Source: Isoetes taiwanensis (lineage: Eukaryota > Streptophyta > Lycopodiopsida > Isoetales > Isoetaceae). Taken from it: a stretch of 64,000 bases of DNA. The translations under genes and the position numbers were made by a program. The DNA lies in contig JAJEKV010000084.1 in the NCBI GenBank assembly GCA_021234155.1, positions 2,436,545-2,500,544 on the forward strand, read 5' to 3'. Below, one piece after another: positions 31,020 to 43,137 of the stretch. The notes beneath the pieces were generated by a model. That model did no database searches and had not been told where the DNA came from. It worked only from the letters and a program-made list of their open reading frames with translations. The stretch's first letter is position 1. The number at the start of each line of letters is the position of its first letter.

Positions 31020-32560
31020 ATCTATAATTAAATTAAATTAAATTAAATTGAGATCATGCCGTAACAGACCCTCAAGTCCATGGAGAAACAACACAAATAA
31101 GAAAGTAGATGTTTCAAACAAGTTCTTGTTCCTCAAACTCAGAGGCAAACTGATATAATTCCAGAAGTTCTCGTCGGGACTTCCAGTAATCATAGAGATA
31201 ATCATCGAGTTCAGGTGGGAGTATTGATAATAATGTAGAAAAGGCCGTAGATGCAATGCTATAACTTTCCTGTATATCATCGAAGGCAGGGCAAAATAAG
31301 AGAGCATGTTCTTCACTTTCCACTTGTGTTGTCTTACAACGCTGGCAAAATCTAAGATCTCTGTCAATCCTAGTCATTCGGCCTGTCTCGATCTCCAACT
31401 TATGGGAACTAAGCCTGAGTTGGCTAATTAATTTTCGTTTCTTCCAACTAGGCTCTCCTTGCAGGTAGAATTGTTCGAGGTACACAACCATTGGGTTGAT
31501 TTTTGCTCGATAAAACTCTCTTTTAATACCTAAACCTTGTGTTGGCCACATCATTTGAACAACTCTCTCATTCACATAGGCTCTAAGACCTACATCTGTT
31601 TCAGGCATATTTTCCACGCATATACCCCAATTACCTGCCCATTGTACCATTTGTTTGTACCATCCATTGTGATGTTGACTTTGTGATTCAAGTAAGGCTT
31701 GGGCTGGCAGTCTGTCCTCACCCATAGCTCTTACCCGTAACAAGTACATGAGAGTCTGAAAGAGCACCTCTATCTCCAATGGATACATTCCAGCTTCAGC
31801 TAATAGCATATCATACGGTGTTTGAACCTTTGCCCCAAATTCTTCCAAAAGAAACCTTTTTTGAACCTGCTCTATCTCCTGCCATTTGCTCTTAGCTAAT
31901 CCAGGCGCCAAAGCCAGGCACCCATAGAGTATTACAGATTGTACCATGGATTTGTACATGAGCTTATGAAGAAACCACTGGTGCATTTGGAGCTGCCTCC
32001 ATAAACTGAAGCTATGATATAGCGCCCGTAATCCTCCAGAAATCTGCTTGGTGACACCTTCGTTTTACTTATAATCATTTGTAAACCCCATACCCAGGTA
32101 TTTATACTGCTTCACTTGTTCTGGTACTTCCCCTTCTGACACCATTTTCACCTTCTCCCTTGAACCGATCACCATCACATTGGTGTTATCCTTGTTGACT
32201 GTCATCCTAGTCTCCCAACAAATGTCTTCAAGCACCATAAGCATGTTCTGCAGTCCTGCCACGGTTTTGGAGACAATCACTATATCATCAACATAGAGGA
32301 GGGAGGAGGTGGATCATATACTTTCCCAACTGGGCACCAACATTCTCATGAGCCAACCATCCTTCTAGCTCATCAATGAAGAGGCTGAACAAAATTGAAG
32401 ATAGGGGGCAACCCTATTTCAACCCCGTGTTACTCACAATCTTGTCGATGCTATTCATAGGGAAAGATAATTCAATCAGTACAGAGAATATCTAGTGCTC
32501 TATTTAGAGCATATTCCCACGCTTCAACGAAGCGAAGAATATCATAGTCTGCAAAAATTT
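31020..32560 (-). mobile_element. LINE fragment, second clade: RT end and C-terminus
   Basis: From right to left: GCPLSSILFSLFIDELEGWL (about 32400), LLYVDDIVIVSKTVAGLQNML (catalytic YVDD, about 32290), KVKQYKYLGMGFTND (32100), then a 290-codon open stretch (31986-31114) with MVQSVILYGCLALAP and a C-terminal zinc-binding FCQRCKTTQVESEEHALLFCPAF (about 31340-31270). The 5' boundary is diffuse. It is 5'-truncated within the RT and has two or three stops, but the C-terminal 290 residues are uninterrupted. Confidence 0.85.
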
Positions 32561-32639
32561 GGCTATTACCAAGGATTTTTTATTCTGTCAAGCCATGTAT
32601 ATTCCATGCCATAAATATGAGGGTTGCAAATTCCTAGTC

Positions 32640-33445
32640 ATGGTTCCCTTGATGTGTATCTACCATCATGGTTCCCTTGATGTGTATCTACCACCACTTT
32701 TTCCTCTTAGAAATGATGCTTTTCCTTCTGCTTTTAGCTTCTTAACTTCCTTTAGAAGATGTTTCCTTTCTTCTTGCTGTTGTGGAGTTAGATCGTCATT
32801 TAACCAAATTTGGTGACCTTTCAAGCTGTTTCTATTGTCCATGACTCTGTTTCTTGCTTCTATAGTATGGAATTTTAAAATGATTGATCTATGTACACCT
32901 TCCCTTTTTTTCCAATTCGGGAGCAGTACTTGATACCAGATTCATGGATATGCATAATTTCCTTAAATATATGGTCCAATACCTGTTGCGTATTTTCTCT
33001 TGCAGTTTCTTGAAGTCCATAAACCTTTATGTTCAATACCCTAAGAGCCTGCTCTTCTTGCTCCTCTGTTCTTTTTGCCAGAAATTAACATGATGCTCCA
33101 GATTGATAGAGATCTTGGTAAATTGATCAACCATCTGGTCATATTGTAGGACTTCTCTTTTAGATTTCAGTTATTTAATTTCTTATTGCAGCTCCTAGTT
33201 TTGTATTCTCAACTCATTGTTTTGTTCTATCAATTCTTGCAAAGGCTCTTGATAACGGTCAATCTTTCAACCAATATGGATGTACCCTTTCTAGCTCTTC
33301 TCTGATCATGTTTTGCAGCTGATCCTGATTCAGATCATCCATCTTGTTAGATGTAGATGCCTTTATCCTCTCCATCGAGAAGGCTACGAAAAGCCTTTGC
33401 CTTGTCGGCTTGCCGCTAGTGCCTAAAGAAAGGTAAATGGCCACC
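32640..33445 (-). mobile_element. LINE ORF1-like protein fragment
   Basis: Minus-strand pieces read MERIKASTSNKMDDLNQDQLQNMIREELERVHPYW (33380-33270), a coil-like middle, then IILKFHTIEARNRVMDNRNSLKGHQIWLNDDLTPQQQEERKHLLKEVKKLKAEGKAS (about 32880-32720). The last block is typical of non-LTR ORF1 proteins ('I-VKF-----R--V------LKG--I-I-EDLT---R--R--L'). It lies just upstream of the RT fragment at 32560 in the same orientation, so both may be one LINE copy with a large internal deletion that removed the endonuclease. Confidence 0.7.
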
Positions 33446-36264
33446 TAAGAACTCCCTCCTCATGCGGTTTTGCAGGTTAGAAAGGACCTAAAGAGGTAAT
33501 CAATATCTCTTAGTATAGACAACATTATTTGCTTTGCTTTGCTTTGCCTTTCCTTGCCATGTCTTAGCCTAACTTAGCCCCCATGTTAATTCACCAAAAT
33601 CAACATCTAGAGCACTCCCTTGAGCTACCGTATTCATATCAATTCTTCCCTTCTTGAGAAGCAACTGACCTCAGTTGTAACCACATACTACAAATTAAGC
33701 ACTAACCCAATTTGTGACACTTGAGCATCAACTCAGTCCACTTGTACTTGAGCACCAACTCAATCCATTTTTAAGGTCCAAAGACTAGGATTATGATCTC
33801 TCAAACATCACCAAGTATTCATGACGATCACAATTGTTGTGGCTAAGGATTTAAGTTAAGACACTCAAAGGATTGAATTGATCTACGGAGTTGGAATACA
33901 ATTAACAAGGTCTTAATTTATATTAACTAAGTTTCTAAAAACAAATAATGGGTAAGGTTTAAGAAAGAGTAATGGATTTTTGTTGAAGCATCAACCTCAA
34001 CCAATAGCACTGCTCAAAATTTTAGATACCAATCTAAAATCTTCAATGTCATCCATTACTATCAAGTACTTATGGCATGAACCATTATTATGCAAATATT
34101 AAATGGAATGAACGACCATCAGAAGGAAACAATAAAATTGGGCACCAACCACTTCATAAAGATTTAATAAATTCTCTATCCCCTACGTATAACCACAATT
34201 ACTTACAAGCAAACTGTAACCACCAGCAACTAGAAGCAATGGGACTCATAAAAAATGCAGTTTCTATTGTTCAAGATATGGATTAGTTTAAATAGAGATA
34301 GATTTGTCGACCATAGATGCAAGAAGAATTTATTTAGAGATCCATCATGGCCAAGGAGATGGATTATCAATTTTGGTTAGGCTTGATTTGAAGGAAATCC
34401 ATTTTGGCAAAAGAAAATGGATTGATAAGGTAGGATAAGCTTAGTTCGCATTGCTTAGTCCAAATCATCTGTACCTAGTAAATTCATATATGTTTCCCGC
34501 AACCTATATTTTCTGCAATAGAAAAGAATCACCATACAGATTTTCATGCGCAACTCTAAAATGATCTCTTTCTTTTAACAGGATTAGATTGATAGATTAG
34601 ATCAAGAAATTATAAATTTAAATTCATAGACTGGATGGTTGAATAGAAGACTATAAGCTTCCAGTATTGTGCAGTTCTAACTTACTTTAGCCCATTAACA
34701 AAATTAACAAGTTCAGAGTGCTTAAAGGGGTGATCATCATATCAACTCCCCTTTATTTTAAAACCACATGGGATATCTGCAATTATAAGAGTGAAGTTTT
34801 GAGGCTTGATAGTCCCAACCACTTTAGTGCAGTCCCTTTGAACAATAGAGTTGTAGATTGTTTTGGTCGAACAAAATGAGTTTTTCATAGTCGATTGTTT
34901 TGGTCGAACAAACTGAATTGTTCATAGTCATATTTCCCTCCTAGTTAATTAACCTAGATACTTTGGGTATGACATCTGTGTCTTTTGAACTAGGCAAAAA
35001 CCCCTTATCTGCCACTATTCATAAGAAAAAACCCCTTTCTATGTATTCCACCCATTTCTGTACATATATATTCCATTGAATCTTTCTGTATAATCAATTT
35101 CTTGCACATGAATAATTTATAATAAAAAATAAAAGCTTAATTAATTTTTCTATGATAGTTATAAATATTTCATTCTAGTCATAATTTGAGCATTTGAACA
35201 GTAAAAATGCGATTATTATAGGATAATGAACAAGGCCTTTAGCAATTACAGAAAGACACCTTAGTAACTCTAATATTTCACACGCAGCTGTTATAGTAAT
35301 TGTGTTTTTTGTTTTTTAGTAAGTACGCGTAGACCATTAAAACCCCCCTTTTTGCATTCACTCAGATGATTCTAGGCATAACACAGATGCAACCTTTTAT
35401 TTCCCTCTATTATATTTTTAAGCTACCTTTAGTTGGGACATTCGAACAACTACTAATGATCTGCCCATGCCCATAGATTGAGGAATACTGGAGCCATTTG
35501 GTTTAGATGGGAAGGTAGTTTTAACTTGAAAGACATTTGCTATGTATTGTCTTCCAAGAAATCTCATCGTTTTGTTGATAACTCAATTTCCTAATGAATT
35601 ACATTTATCCATTGACCTTAGATGACATTCAATAGGTACTGATAATGGCTTCCTAAATTTCATTCCACAACGAATTCCATGAGAGAAAAGCTAGCAAAGG
35701 CTTAAAGTTTAAGTAGTTTTGGATGCTAGAAGTCATGATCTAGGGGGTTTATAAGGCCATAGCAAAATGGATGAGAAATCAAAAGAATCATTCATAACAA
35801 CAGGAATGACTCAAGTTATCCCTCAATAAATATGTAGTGTAATTGTGTGATCTTTACAAATTCAAAAGACTCTCTACCAAATTTTCTTTGAATTTGGCCT
35901 TAATCATAAACCACAAATTCATTGATAGATCGAATCAAAATTGCAGTTTTTATACAGAAATAGACTTGGTCGAGTTCAATTGAATTTCACATACTTCAAT
36001 TCGAAAGAAGAATTTGATTTCATTTGAGCATCTTTCATATATTGATACTTTATGTTATGTACAAGAAGCAGAGATACCTCGGCAGTCAAAGCGAGTAATT
36101 GATATGTTATCATGTTTGTCCTTAAACAATATTTGCTTACTAAATCCATAATTTTATTCCCATTTTGGTTGCCTAGAAAGCCCAGCTTCTGTTTTCTATA
36201 ATTTTGATATCCTCTTGTGTTTTTGTTACTTAAAGACTTTGAGTACTATCTTCCATGCTTTACT
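33446..36264. other. Gene-free AT-rich stretch
   Basis: No recognisable coding, RNA gene or repeat array. Short poly(A)/poly(T) runs and a near-duplicate at 34856-34930 (GATTGTTTTGGTCGAACAAA twice) are the only structures I can point to. Confidence 0.5.
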
Positions 36265-38237
36265 GCCAAATGTACATTTATTTATTTATTTTTTTTGAAG
36301 GACGACAAGCTTTATTCACCAACTAAAAACTAGAGCAACATAAAATGCAAAGACAGGATTATAACCCCAGTGGACAAACCGATCCAACTGAGCACAACCA
36401 ACTGCCTAAGCAAAAGAATGAACCTGAAGGTAAGTATGCCAGATCAGTACTTTCTTCTCTTGATCAAGAGAAGAACAATTGTAAGCCATAACAATTTTGT
36501 TTTGTGCCCACTGAAGAACAACCTCATCTGCAGTATCTACGCCCTTAAAGATAAACAACCTCCTTCTCTTCCAGATTGACCATAAAAATCAGCCACATGC
36601 GAGATGAAAAGCTCGGTTCCGTAGTTTGGGCCAAGCATCAGGATATATAGCAAGCAAAATTTGCTGGCTAGATCGAGACGTGCCAAATAGGGTCAGCAAC
36701 CAAAACCATGCCTGCCGAAGCCGCTCACACAAGAAAAAATAATGCTCAATACTCTCAACCCTTTGCTGGCATAAAGGACAAAGCTCTGAGATCCGATTAT
36801 CCATTTTATGGACTAGCCTGTTGACTCTGAGGCATCTATGGATTACTTGCCACCACAAAACTACTACTTTGGGATGAAGCAACTTATCCCATACCCATAT
36901 CCAAACACTTTTCCATTGTGGCTGAGGGACCTGAAGATCCCACCTATTCGATGGAGGCAGGATTTCAGAATGCAGAAGCAATTTATACACAGAAGACACA
37001 AACCACCCTGGCTGGATATCCTGATGGCAACCCCATATACGACTACCTCAATCTGTGGACCAGAATCCTGTGGCAACAATGCAGCAATATGATTCCAGAT
37101 TACTCTGTCCCATCTGTACAACAAGAACTTTGTTCTAAATGCTTCCCATGACATGAGATGACCAGACTCATACCAAGCTGCAATAGTGCTTATACCAGCC
37201 GCTATCCATCGTCGTTGTGTCTTTGGATGAACAACCACACATAGAGGCACATTCTCTGGAGTGTCCTGCAAAGGAATCCACTAGCATGGAGTGGACAACA
37301 GAAGACATGCCTCAGGATTAATATGGAAAAGAGATCTGACAGTGCCCCACACAGCAAGCAATCCCTTTAGGAAGGGAGAAGCATTAGGATACTGATGCAT
37401 ATGATAAAGCAAAGCCCAAGGAAGGAGGGGCTTAATGGTGGCCTTATGAAATGGGAGACAATGCTGAATCGACTGCACCAACAACCTCGGGCCAGGAGAA
37501 TCATCCTTACCAATGAAAATCCTCCAAATGAACTTTGATATCATCACCTTGCTTTGGAGGTGAAAATCCAACATACCAAGACCACCAGCTGTCTTAGGTC
37601 TAGTGCATTTCGCCCAAGCTACCTTGACCACCGCTCCTAACTCATTTCCACCCCAAATAAAATTTCTGACAATACGCACAATCTCCTCCATCTTACACTG
37701 TAGAGCTAATAGAGTAGACGCCATGTAGACATGAGTATTACTAAGAACACATTTAGCCACAGTGATTCTACCGGGCATGGACAGTTTAGCTGTATTCCAT
37801 CGAAGCAAGTGCTTTTGCAACCCACTAATGATTTCATCCCAAGCATCTAAAGCAGAGACGTGAATTCCAACTGGGATACCAAGCAACTTTGTGGTATTGC
37901 CATGCAGAAGGATCTTTCATGGATAGTCCAAAATATAGGGAGGGATGGGACTGTCCAACGTCCACAAAGCTGTACATTTTTGCCACCCTACAAGAACTCC
38001 TGATGCTAAGGAGAATGTGTCTAATAATAGCTTAGCATTACGAAGATTCTTAGCCTCGGCAATTAGGAACAAAAAAGTGTCATCGGCATACTGGTTACAT
38101 ACCTCTTGGGAACCATCGTCCATTGGGAGGCCTTGAATAATGCCATCTTGGGTAGCCACGGAGAAGAGCTGGGATAATACTTCTGCCACAATTGTGAAAA
38201 GCAAGGGTGCTAAGGGACAAGCCAAATGTACATTTAT
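36265..38237 (-). mobile_element. Young 5'-truncated LINE with 17-bp target duplication
   Basis: The copy (36282-38220) is bounded by perfect direct repeats GCCAAATGTACATTTAT at 36265-36281 and 38221-38237. Its 3' end on the minus strand has an A-rich tail (T-run at 36288-36296). The sequence starts inside the RT at CPLAPLLFTIVAEVLSQL, then QYADDTFLF (about 38100), LLGIPVG (37880), KFIWRIFIG, and zf-RVT CPLCQQRVESIEHYFFLCERL (about 36790). In-frame stops occur near 37917 and 37280. The perfect target duplication shows insertion was recent, probably from a source that already carried mutations, or the stops arose since. Confidence 0.95.
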
Positions 38238-39930
38238 GACCAATGATCTTGAAAGTATTGATCTTATCATAGGCATGGCTTGGCATAAACACTACAATCC
38301 AATAATTGATTGAGCTATTGGTATAGCAATGTTAGCTTTGGATGGGCACGGGAAAAAGACCTTTGAGTTTGCCCAATAATTTCAATTGCATTATATAGGT
38401 ACCCATGGAGGCCTTGGTTTTTCTAATTAATTACGTCTTATTTATTTGAAACGTCATTGATATTTGTTGAGTAACACAAATTGATGCACTATAGATAAGA
38501 AGAAACTGAGTAGCACAAATCAAACTACATTCAATTTGGGCGTGTAAAAAGAATAGATGAAGATGAGGGAAATGGCGGGCCCATGGCCTGACCATACCTC
38601 AGCTTCGATATAAATCTGCTAGTTAGTGTCCTGATTCGTTCATTACATTCACTTTATACTATCTTCATTACATGTCAAAGTTAACTCTCTGCCCCTCCAC
38701 AAGTATAGCTTATTACTATACCGCATGTTTTTGTAGTTGTTTTGATGATCATTAGAAAGGCCCCCAAATGCTACATATAGCAATATATTTTGTAGCTCTT
38801 ATGCCCCCATTTGCTTTAATCGCTTTATGGATGAAAGCCATGACTTAAATAACCAATACAACCAAAGGGAAACCATTAGACCATTGCACCATGTGATTAA
38901 AAACTCAATGAAAGATATAAAAACTAAAAGAAACATCCAACGACCTAGGTAGCCCAGAGTGCCTCTCATTTCGATTATGCTCAATTATGATCTGAGATGC
39001 TTATAATTTTGAAATGTGTATAGGCCGGCATTGTTTGGAATCTAATACGTGGACTTGAACCCTACCCAAAAAATAGCATGCTAATAATAATGTTTTTACC
39101 AATACAACAGACAATCAAATGTAAAGATATAAAAATAAAATAAAACTAGCAGAACTGCATGGTTGGGAAGAAGGCTAGGCAGATAGATTGTGTTGGTATT
39201 TTAATAGTGGTAATTTGAAGTTCGGCGGCAATCTTCTTATGCATTCTAAAAAATAACTTGTCCACACAATTCTTTAGTGTAGTGCGACTTTAATCCACTT
39301 TCAGAGTTAGAAACATTGACACGTGTCACCACGAGGTTGGAGATGGGAGCACCTAAGCCAACTTTACGTAATGGGAATCCGGCCCAAAGGAAACTTGGAA
39401 TATGCCCGCTTGTACTCATTTCCATATGTGATGAGCTGCAGATGTCTTGGTTTCCTTTTTTAAAAATTGAAGATGGATATCCAAGTTGTAAGGCAAAATG
39501 CCCTATCACGAGCTACAAACTGGCTTGTGTTCTGCAGGGTCCGTTGTCGTGTACTAGCCCATTGTATGGGTCCCATGACCTATTGGTCTCCGTGGACGTT
39601 AAAAAAACTATTCTATTCTATTCTATTCCTTGATGGCGCACCATCCAATTGCTTTCCATCTCCATCTTCCCTAGTGCATTTGCACCCGCCTGGAATGATG
39701 GACCAGCAAACCTCGGAAGGAATTCGGTCATAGAATTCAGTCAATCTGCATCTGCAAAATTCACACAAAAAATAAGCAGCTTCCAACATAACCCTATCTG
39801 TCAGTTCCAACCTCTCCAGTTTCATCACACAGTTTTAGCTCGTAATCTGCACAAAAAGATTCTGAAATTCACGTCTTCTGTTCTGCTAAGCACACACCAT
39901 TGCATCTGGACAAATAACAAAACTCTCTTT

Positions 39931-39975
39931 CTAAATCTAAATCTAAATCTAAATCTAAATCTAAATCTAAATCTA
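39931..39975 (+). repeat. (CTAAAT)n microsatellite
   Basis: Seven uninterrupted CTAAAT units. It resembles but is not the plant telomere heptamer CCCTAAA, so it is an ordinary hexamer microsatellite. Confidence 0.95.
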
Positions 39976-40507
39976 TGTCATTGACATCCTAGAATGCTTG
40001 CCATGTTGATTGTTCAAGTAATTAATGAGGCATGCTGTAACATTCTCCTACTCATGCCTCAAATGCTTCACACTAGGTTCAGTCTGGACCTTCTTCATTT
40101 ATTATATCCTAATGATTTTGCGAGGATGTCTGCTACTTGGTTGGCTGTTGGCTATTATTTTAAATCATGTACTGCCTTATTCTTATTTTAGGAGTGGATT
40201 CATATTACGAATACCTTATCAAGGCGTACATTCTCTTTGGGAAAGAGGAACATTGGGACATGTTCTACCATGCATATGTTGCAGTATAACAGCATTTTAG
40301 ACATGGTCCTTGGTAATGCTTGGCAAACTAAAATCTAATTCTATACGGATGTAGCACTATAATAAGTTGTGATGCAGAACTAACAAGGAGACCAGCTATC
40401 AGAACAAGCTTTCACATGGTTTCAAAGCATACAAAAAGTAAAAAGCCACAAAGGTTTCAAATCAATCAGGCATTGCATCTCAGCTTGTCTTACCCACCTT
40501 AGAGTGG

Positions 40508-40962
40508 AAGCAGCCACTGCAAGGAGCCAATGACTGATCACTTCTATTGTTTTGTGAAAAGGAGCATGTAAATGCAGAAATAGTTTTATATCTTCTACAC
40601 TGTTGATATTGGTTTTTTAGCATCACTACAGCTGGCTCAATCAAGCACTCTGAAATCAGGACTATTTTGGATAAGAGTCTACCTTGGCACAAATGGTTTG
40701 GGTCGTTCATGAACGATTGTAATGCAGGAAAACAAGAGCAGCCACAGCAAGGAGCCAATGACTTATCACTTCTATTGTTCTATGAAAGGGAGCATGTAAA
40801 TGCAGAAATAGTTTTATATCTTATACACTGTTGATGTTGTTTCTTCTAGCATCACTACAGAATATGCAACACCTTGGCTCAATCAATCCCTCTGAAAATG
40901 GGATTATTTTGGAAAAGAGTCTGCCTTGCTGCAAAGGGTTTGTGTCATCCGTGAACGAGTTC
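40508..40962. repeat. Tandem duplication, two copies of about 230 bp
   Basis: 40508-40735 and 40738-40962 share long blocks in the same order (GCAGCCAC-GCAAGGAGCCAA, GGAGCATGTAAATGCAGAAA, TAGCATCACTACAG, TGGCTCAATCAA, AAGAGTCT-CCTTG) with about 10 percent differences and a few small indels. No coding potential. Confidence 0.85.
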
Positions 40963-41197
40963 CTATGAAGGAAAGGAATATGGGGAGAGTAAAGGGCGCA
41001 GGATTTAAGGATGCCTAGCAGCTAGGAATTGGGGAGGATAGAACGGAAGTAGACGGTTTAAATCCCACAGCTGGCATAAATATGCATAGCTTTGAAGCTT
41101 TACCAAATAATGTTAATTTCTGTAGATGTCTACTCCTGGAGTCCTTGACTTCATTATTCAATATACATCTTCTTACTGGCTTATATGCTATTTACTT

Positions 41198-41282
41198 ATA
41201 GGTATCATGATGCTGATATGAGAACAGAAAGACCGACATATTGGCAACTCACAAGTCTTCGAGCATTTTGGCCTGGATTACA
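41198..41282 (+). pseudogene. Orphan exon of EDEM-type alpha-mannosidase
   Basis: After an acceptor (TTACTTATAG) the plus strand reads YHDADMRTERPTYWQLTSLRAFWPGLQ and stops at CAG|GTTTTT. 'DMRTGK-TYWQLTSLQAFWPGLQ' is a highly conserved block of ER-degradation-enhancing alpha-mannosidase-like proteins (GH47), which trim mannose from misfolded glycoproteins in the ER. No other exon of the gene is recognisable within several kb, so this is an isolated fragment. Confidence 0.75.
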
Positions 41283-41399
41283 GGTTTTTCTTTCGGACCA
41301 AAAAAAAAATCAATTTTGCCATCATGCCTGCTTCTGGAAGGGATGTTCCTTGTTCCTGCCCGGCAATTAGAAACTTCTTTAAGACATCCAGGCAATGAA

Positions 41400-41770
41400 A
41401 TCCACTTGCTAGGTTTTGTATTAAAAGCAAAAGAATCAGCAATGAAATGGAACAGTAGATCATAGAATGCAAGCTTCAGAAACTTTGAATGGCGTCATAA
41501 ATATGTACAGATGGAATTTCAAGCAGACTGCCTACCTCTACGAAGCCTGCTGCGTGGAATACTGCCGAGGCGCTAATCCTAGTAGTCCTTATTTTCTCCG
41601 GTAAGGCAAAGCTGCGCCAAAGAACGGATTGCACCAAATACTTCGACAGAAAGGAGGGTCTGAAGTTTACCATTTTCATACGGCTGAAGAAGGTCAAGAA
41701 CCATGCCAAGAGCTACGATGATTTTTTTTTTGTTTGGACATATGCCTGGGTTAGGGCGGTGACCGGCCAA
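41400..41770 (-). other. Unrecognised minus-strand coding remnant
   Basis: ALGMVLDLLQPYENGKLQTLLSVEVFGAIRSLAQLCLTGE (about 41725-41600) and, one frame over, KIRTTRISASAVFHAAGFVEVGSLLEIPS look protein-like, suggestive of a helical-repeat protein. A frame slip joins them. I cannot name the family. From 41770 to 43130 nothing is recognised. Confidence 0.3.
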
Positions 41771-43137
41771 AGAATTACTTGGGTTTTCTATTTTTTCTAG
41801 CCGTTGATTTATAAATTAGTAGATCTAACGGTTGAGACGAAATTGCACTGATGTGGCATGACACCTGGCATAGCTAGAAACGCAGGAAAGTGGGCAGCTC
41901 GGGTTAGGCAACCCTGCTAATAAAATCAATATTCTAAAGACAATGCTTTCAAATGGGATTAACTTCTCAAATTTACGCTCACCTTTATTCTTTTTTAATT
42001 ATATGATTGTCTCATTATGAAATGGTTTCGAGTATAGTCCTTTGAACAACTAATCGATTTCCCTCTAGGACCCCAAGTTATTATGGTAGATATTAAGCAT
42101 AAGCTGATTAATATTGTGCTTCGAGTCTTTAACCATAAGAGAGAGTTCATTTCTCACTGATTTTCCAATTTCCTCTCCATCATCAATGATGAAGTTTGAA
42201 GATCCGAATTATGCCAAATTTGGATGATATGGTTAGAACATGAAAAAATCCTAGGTAGAAACAATAATGAAGTAAAATTATATGTCCTTATGTTGACTGC
42301 TGCTTCCTATTATTCTCTTACACTTGCATTACTTCTTGCTCCCTTTTACCTATCGCGGGAAAGATAGTGAGCATTGAAAGTTGTAAGTTATATAGGCAAT
42401 TATAAAATTTTGTAAATATAGGTTTTGAAAAGCTCAACGTCAGTATTGTAGAGTCGAATTTTATTTCTTAGTAACCAAAAGAAACAAGTAGGATGCTATT
42501 ATGTCATCGTACTCAAATATAACTAACATGTATATATAAAATACCATTGTAGTGAAAAAACTAATCACATATATTACATTTTATGAAAGTTGGCATCATG
42601 GTACCGAATGATTAAGAACATTGACATGATATAATACAATGCTAAAGAAGTCTTCATCATAGAACCCACTAGCTAATTAAAATGCTTGTATCTATATGTA
42701 TAGACAAAGCTTGGTCAATAAAGTGAGCTTAATTAATAAAACTTTAAAATTCACAATGTTTACTCTACTGGCAGTGGCGATAATCTTTGTCACATATACA
42801 CTATCACAATGACATTATATTAATAGCCTTTGCCAGCACATGAGGCATGAAAAATGAGAGACATTGCGAATTTATATGCGACTTTAACTTTGGCTCAAGG
42901 GTAGATCTACTGGGGCACAAGAATCCAGCAGAAATACCAAGGGTATTATAGAAGCAACATAATCTAAGCATCTCTGAGCACAAGGGTGCTGAGGAAGCAA
43001 CATTTAATTAGACTTGATGGAGCATTAAACAAGACGAGAAATGTAAGGAAATGAATCTAGCACCATGCTAGACATCTCACATGAGGTGTGGAAAAAATAG
43101 AGTATAGAGAGTGGGGCAGACATAATGATAGGAAATT

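Larger units (their letters stand above)
38238..41190. other. Gene-free stretch with small repeats
   Basis: No gene is recognisable. It holds four TTCTA units (39610-39629), a hexamer run (39931-39975) and a tandem duplication (40508-40962), listed separately where useful. Open frames here are short and show no domain. Confidence 0.5.

Noticed and set aside
39040-39066. B-box-like GGGTTCAAGTCC on the minus strand
   Set aside because: No A-box at proper spacing and no acceptor-stem pairing, so it is taken as chance.
39931-39975. Interstitial telomere repeat
   Set aside because: The unit is CTAAAT, a hexamer lacking the CCC of the plant telomere unit CCCTAAA.
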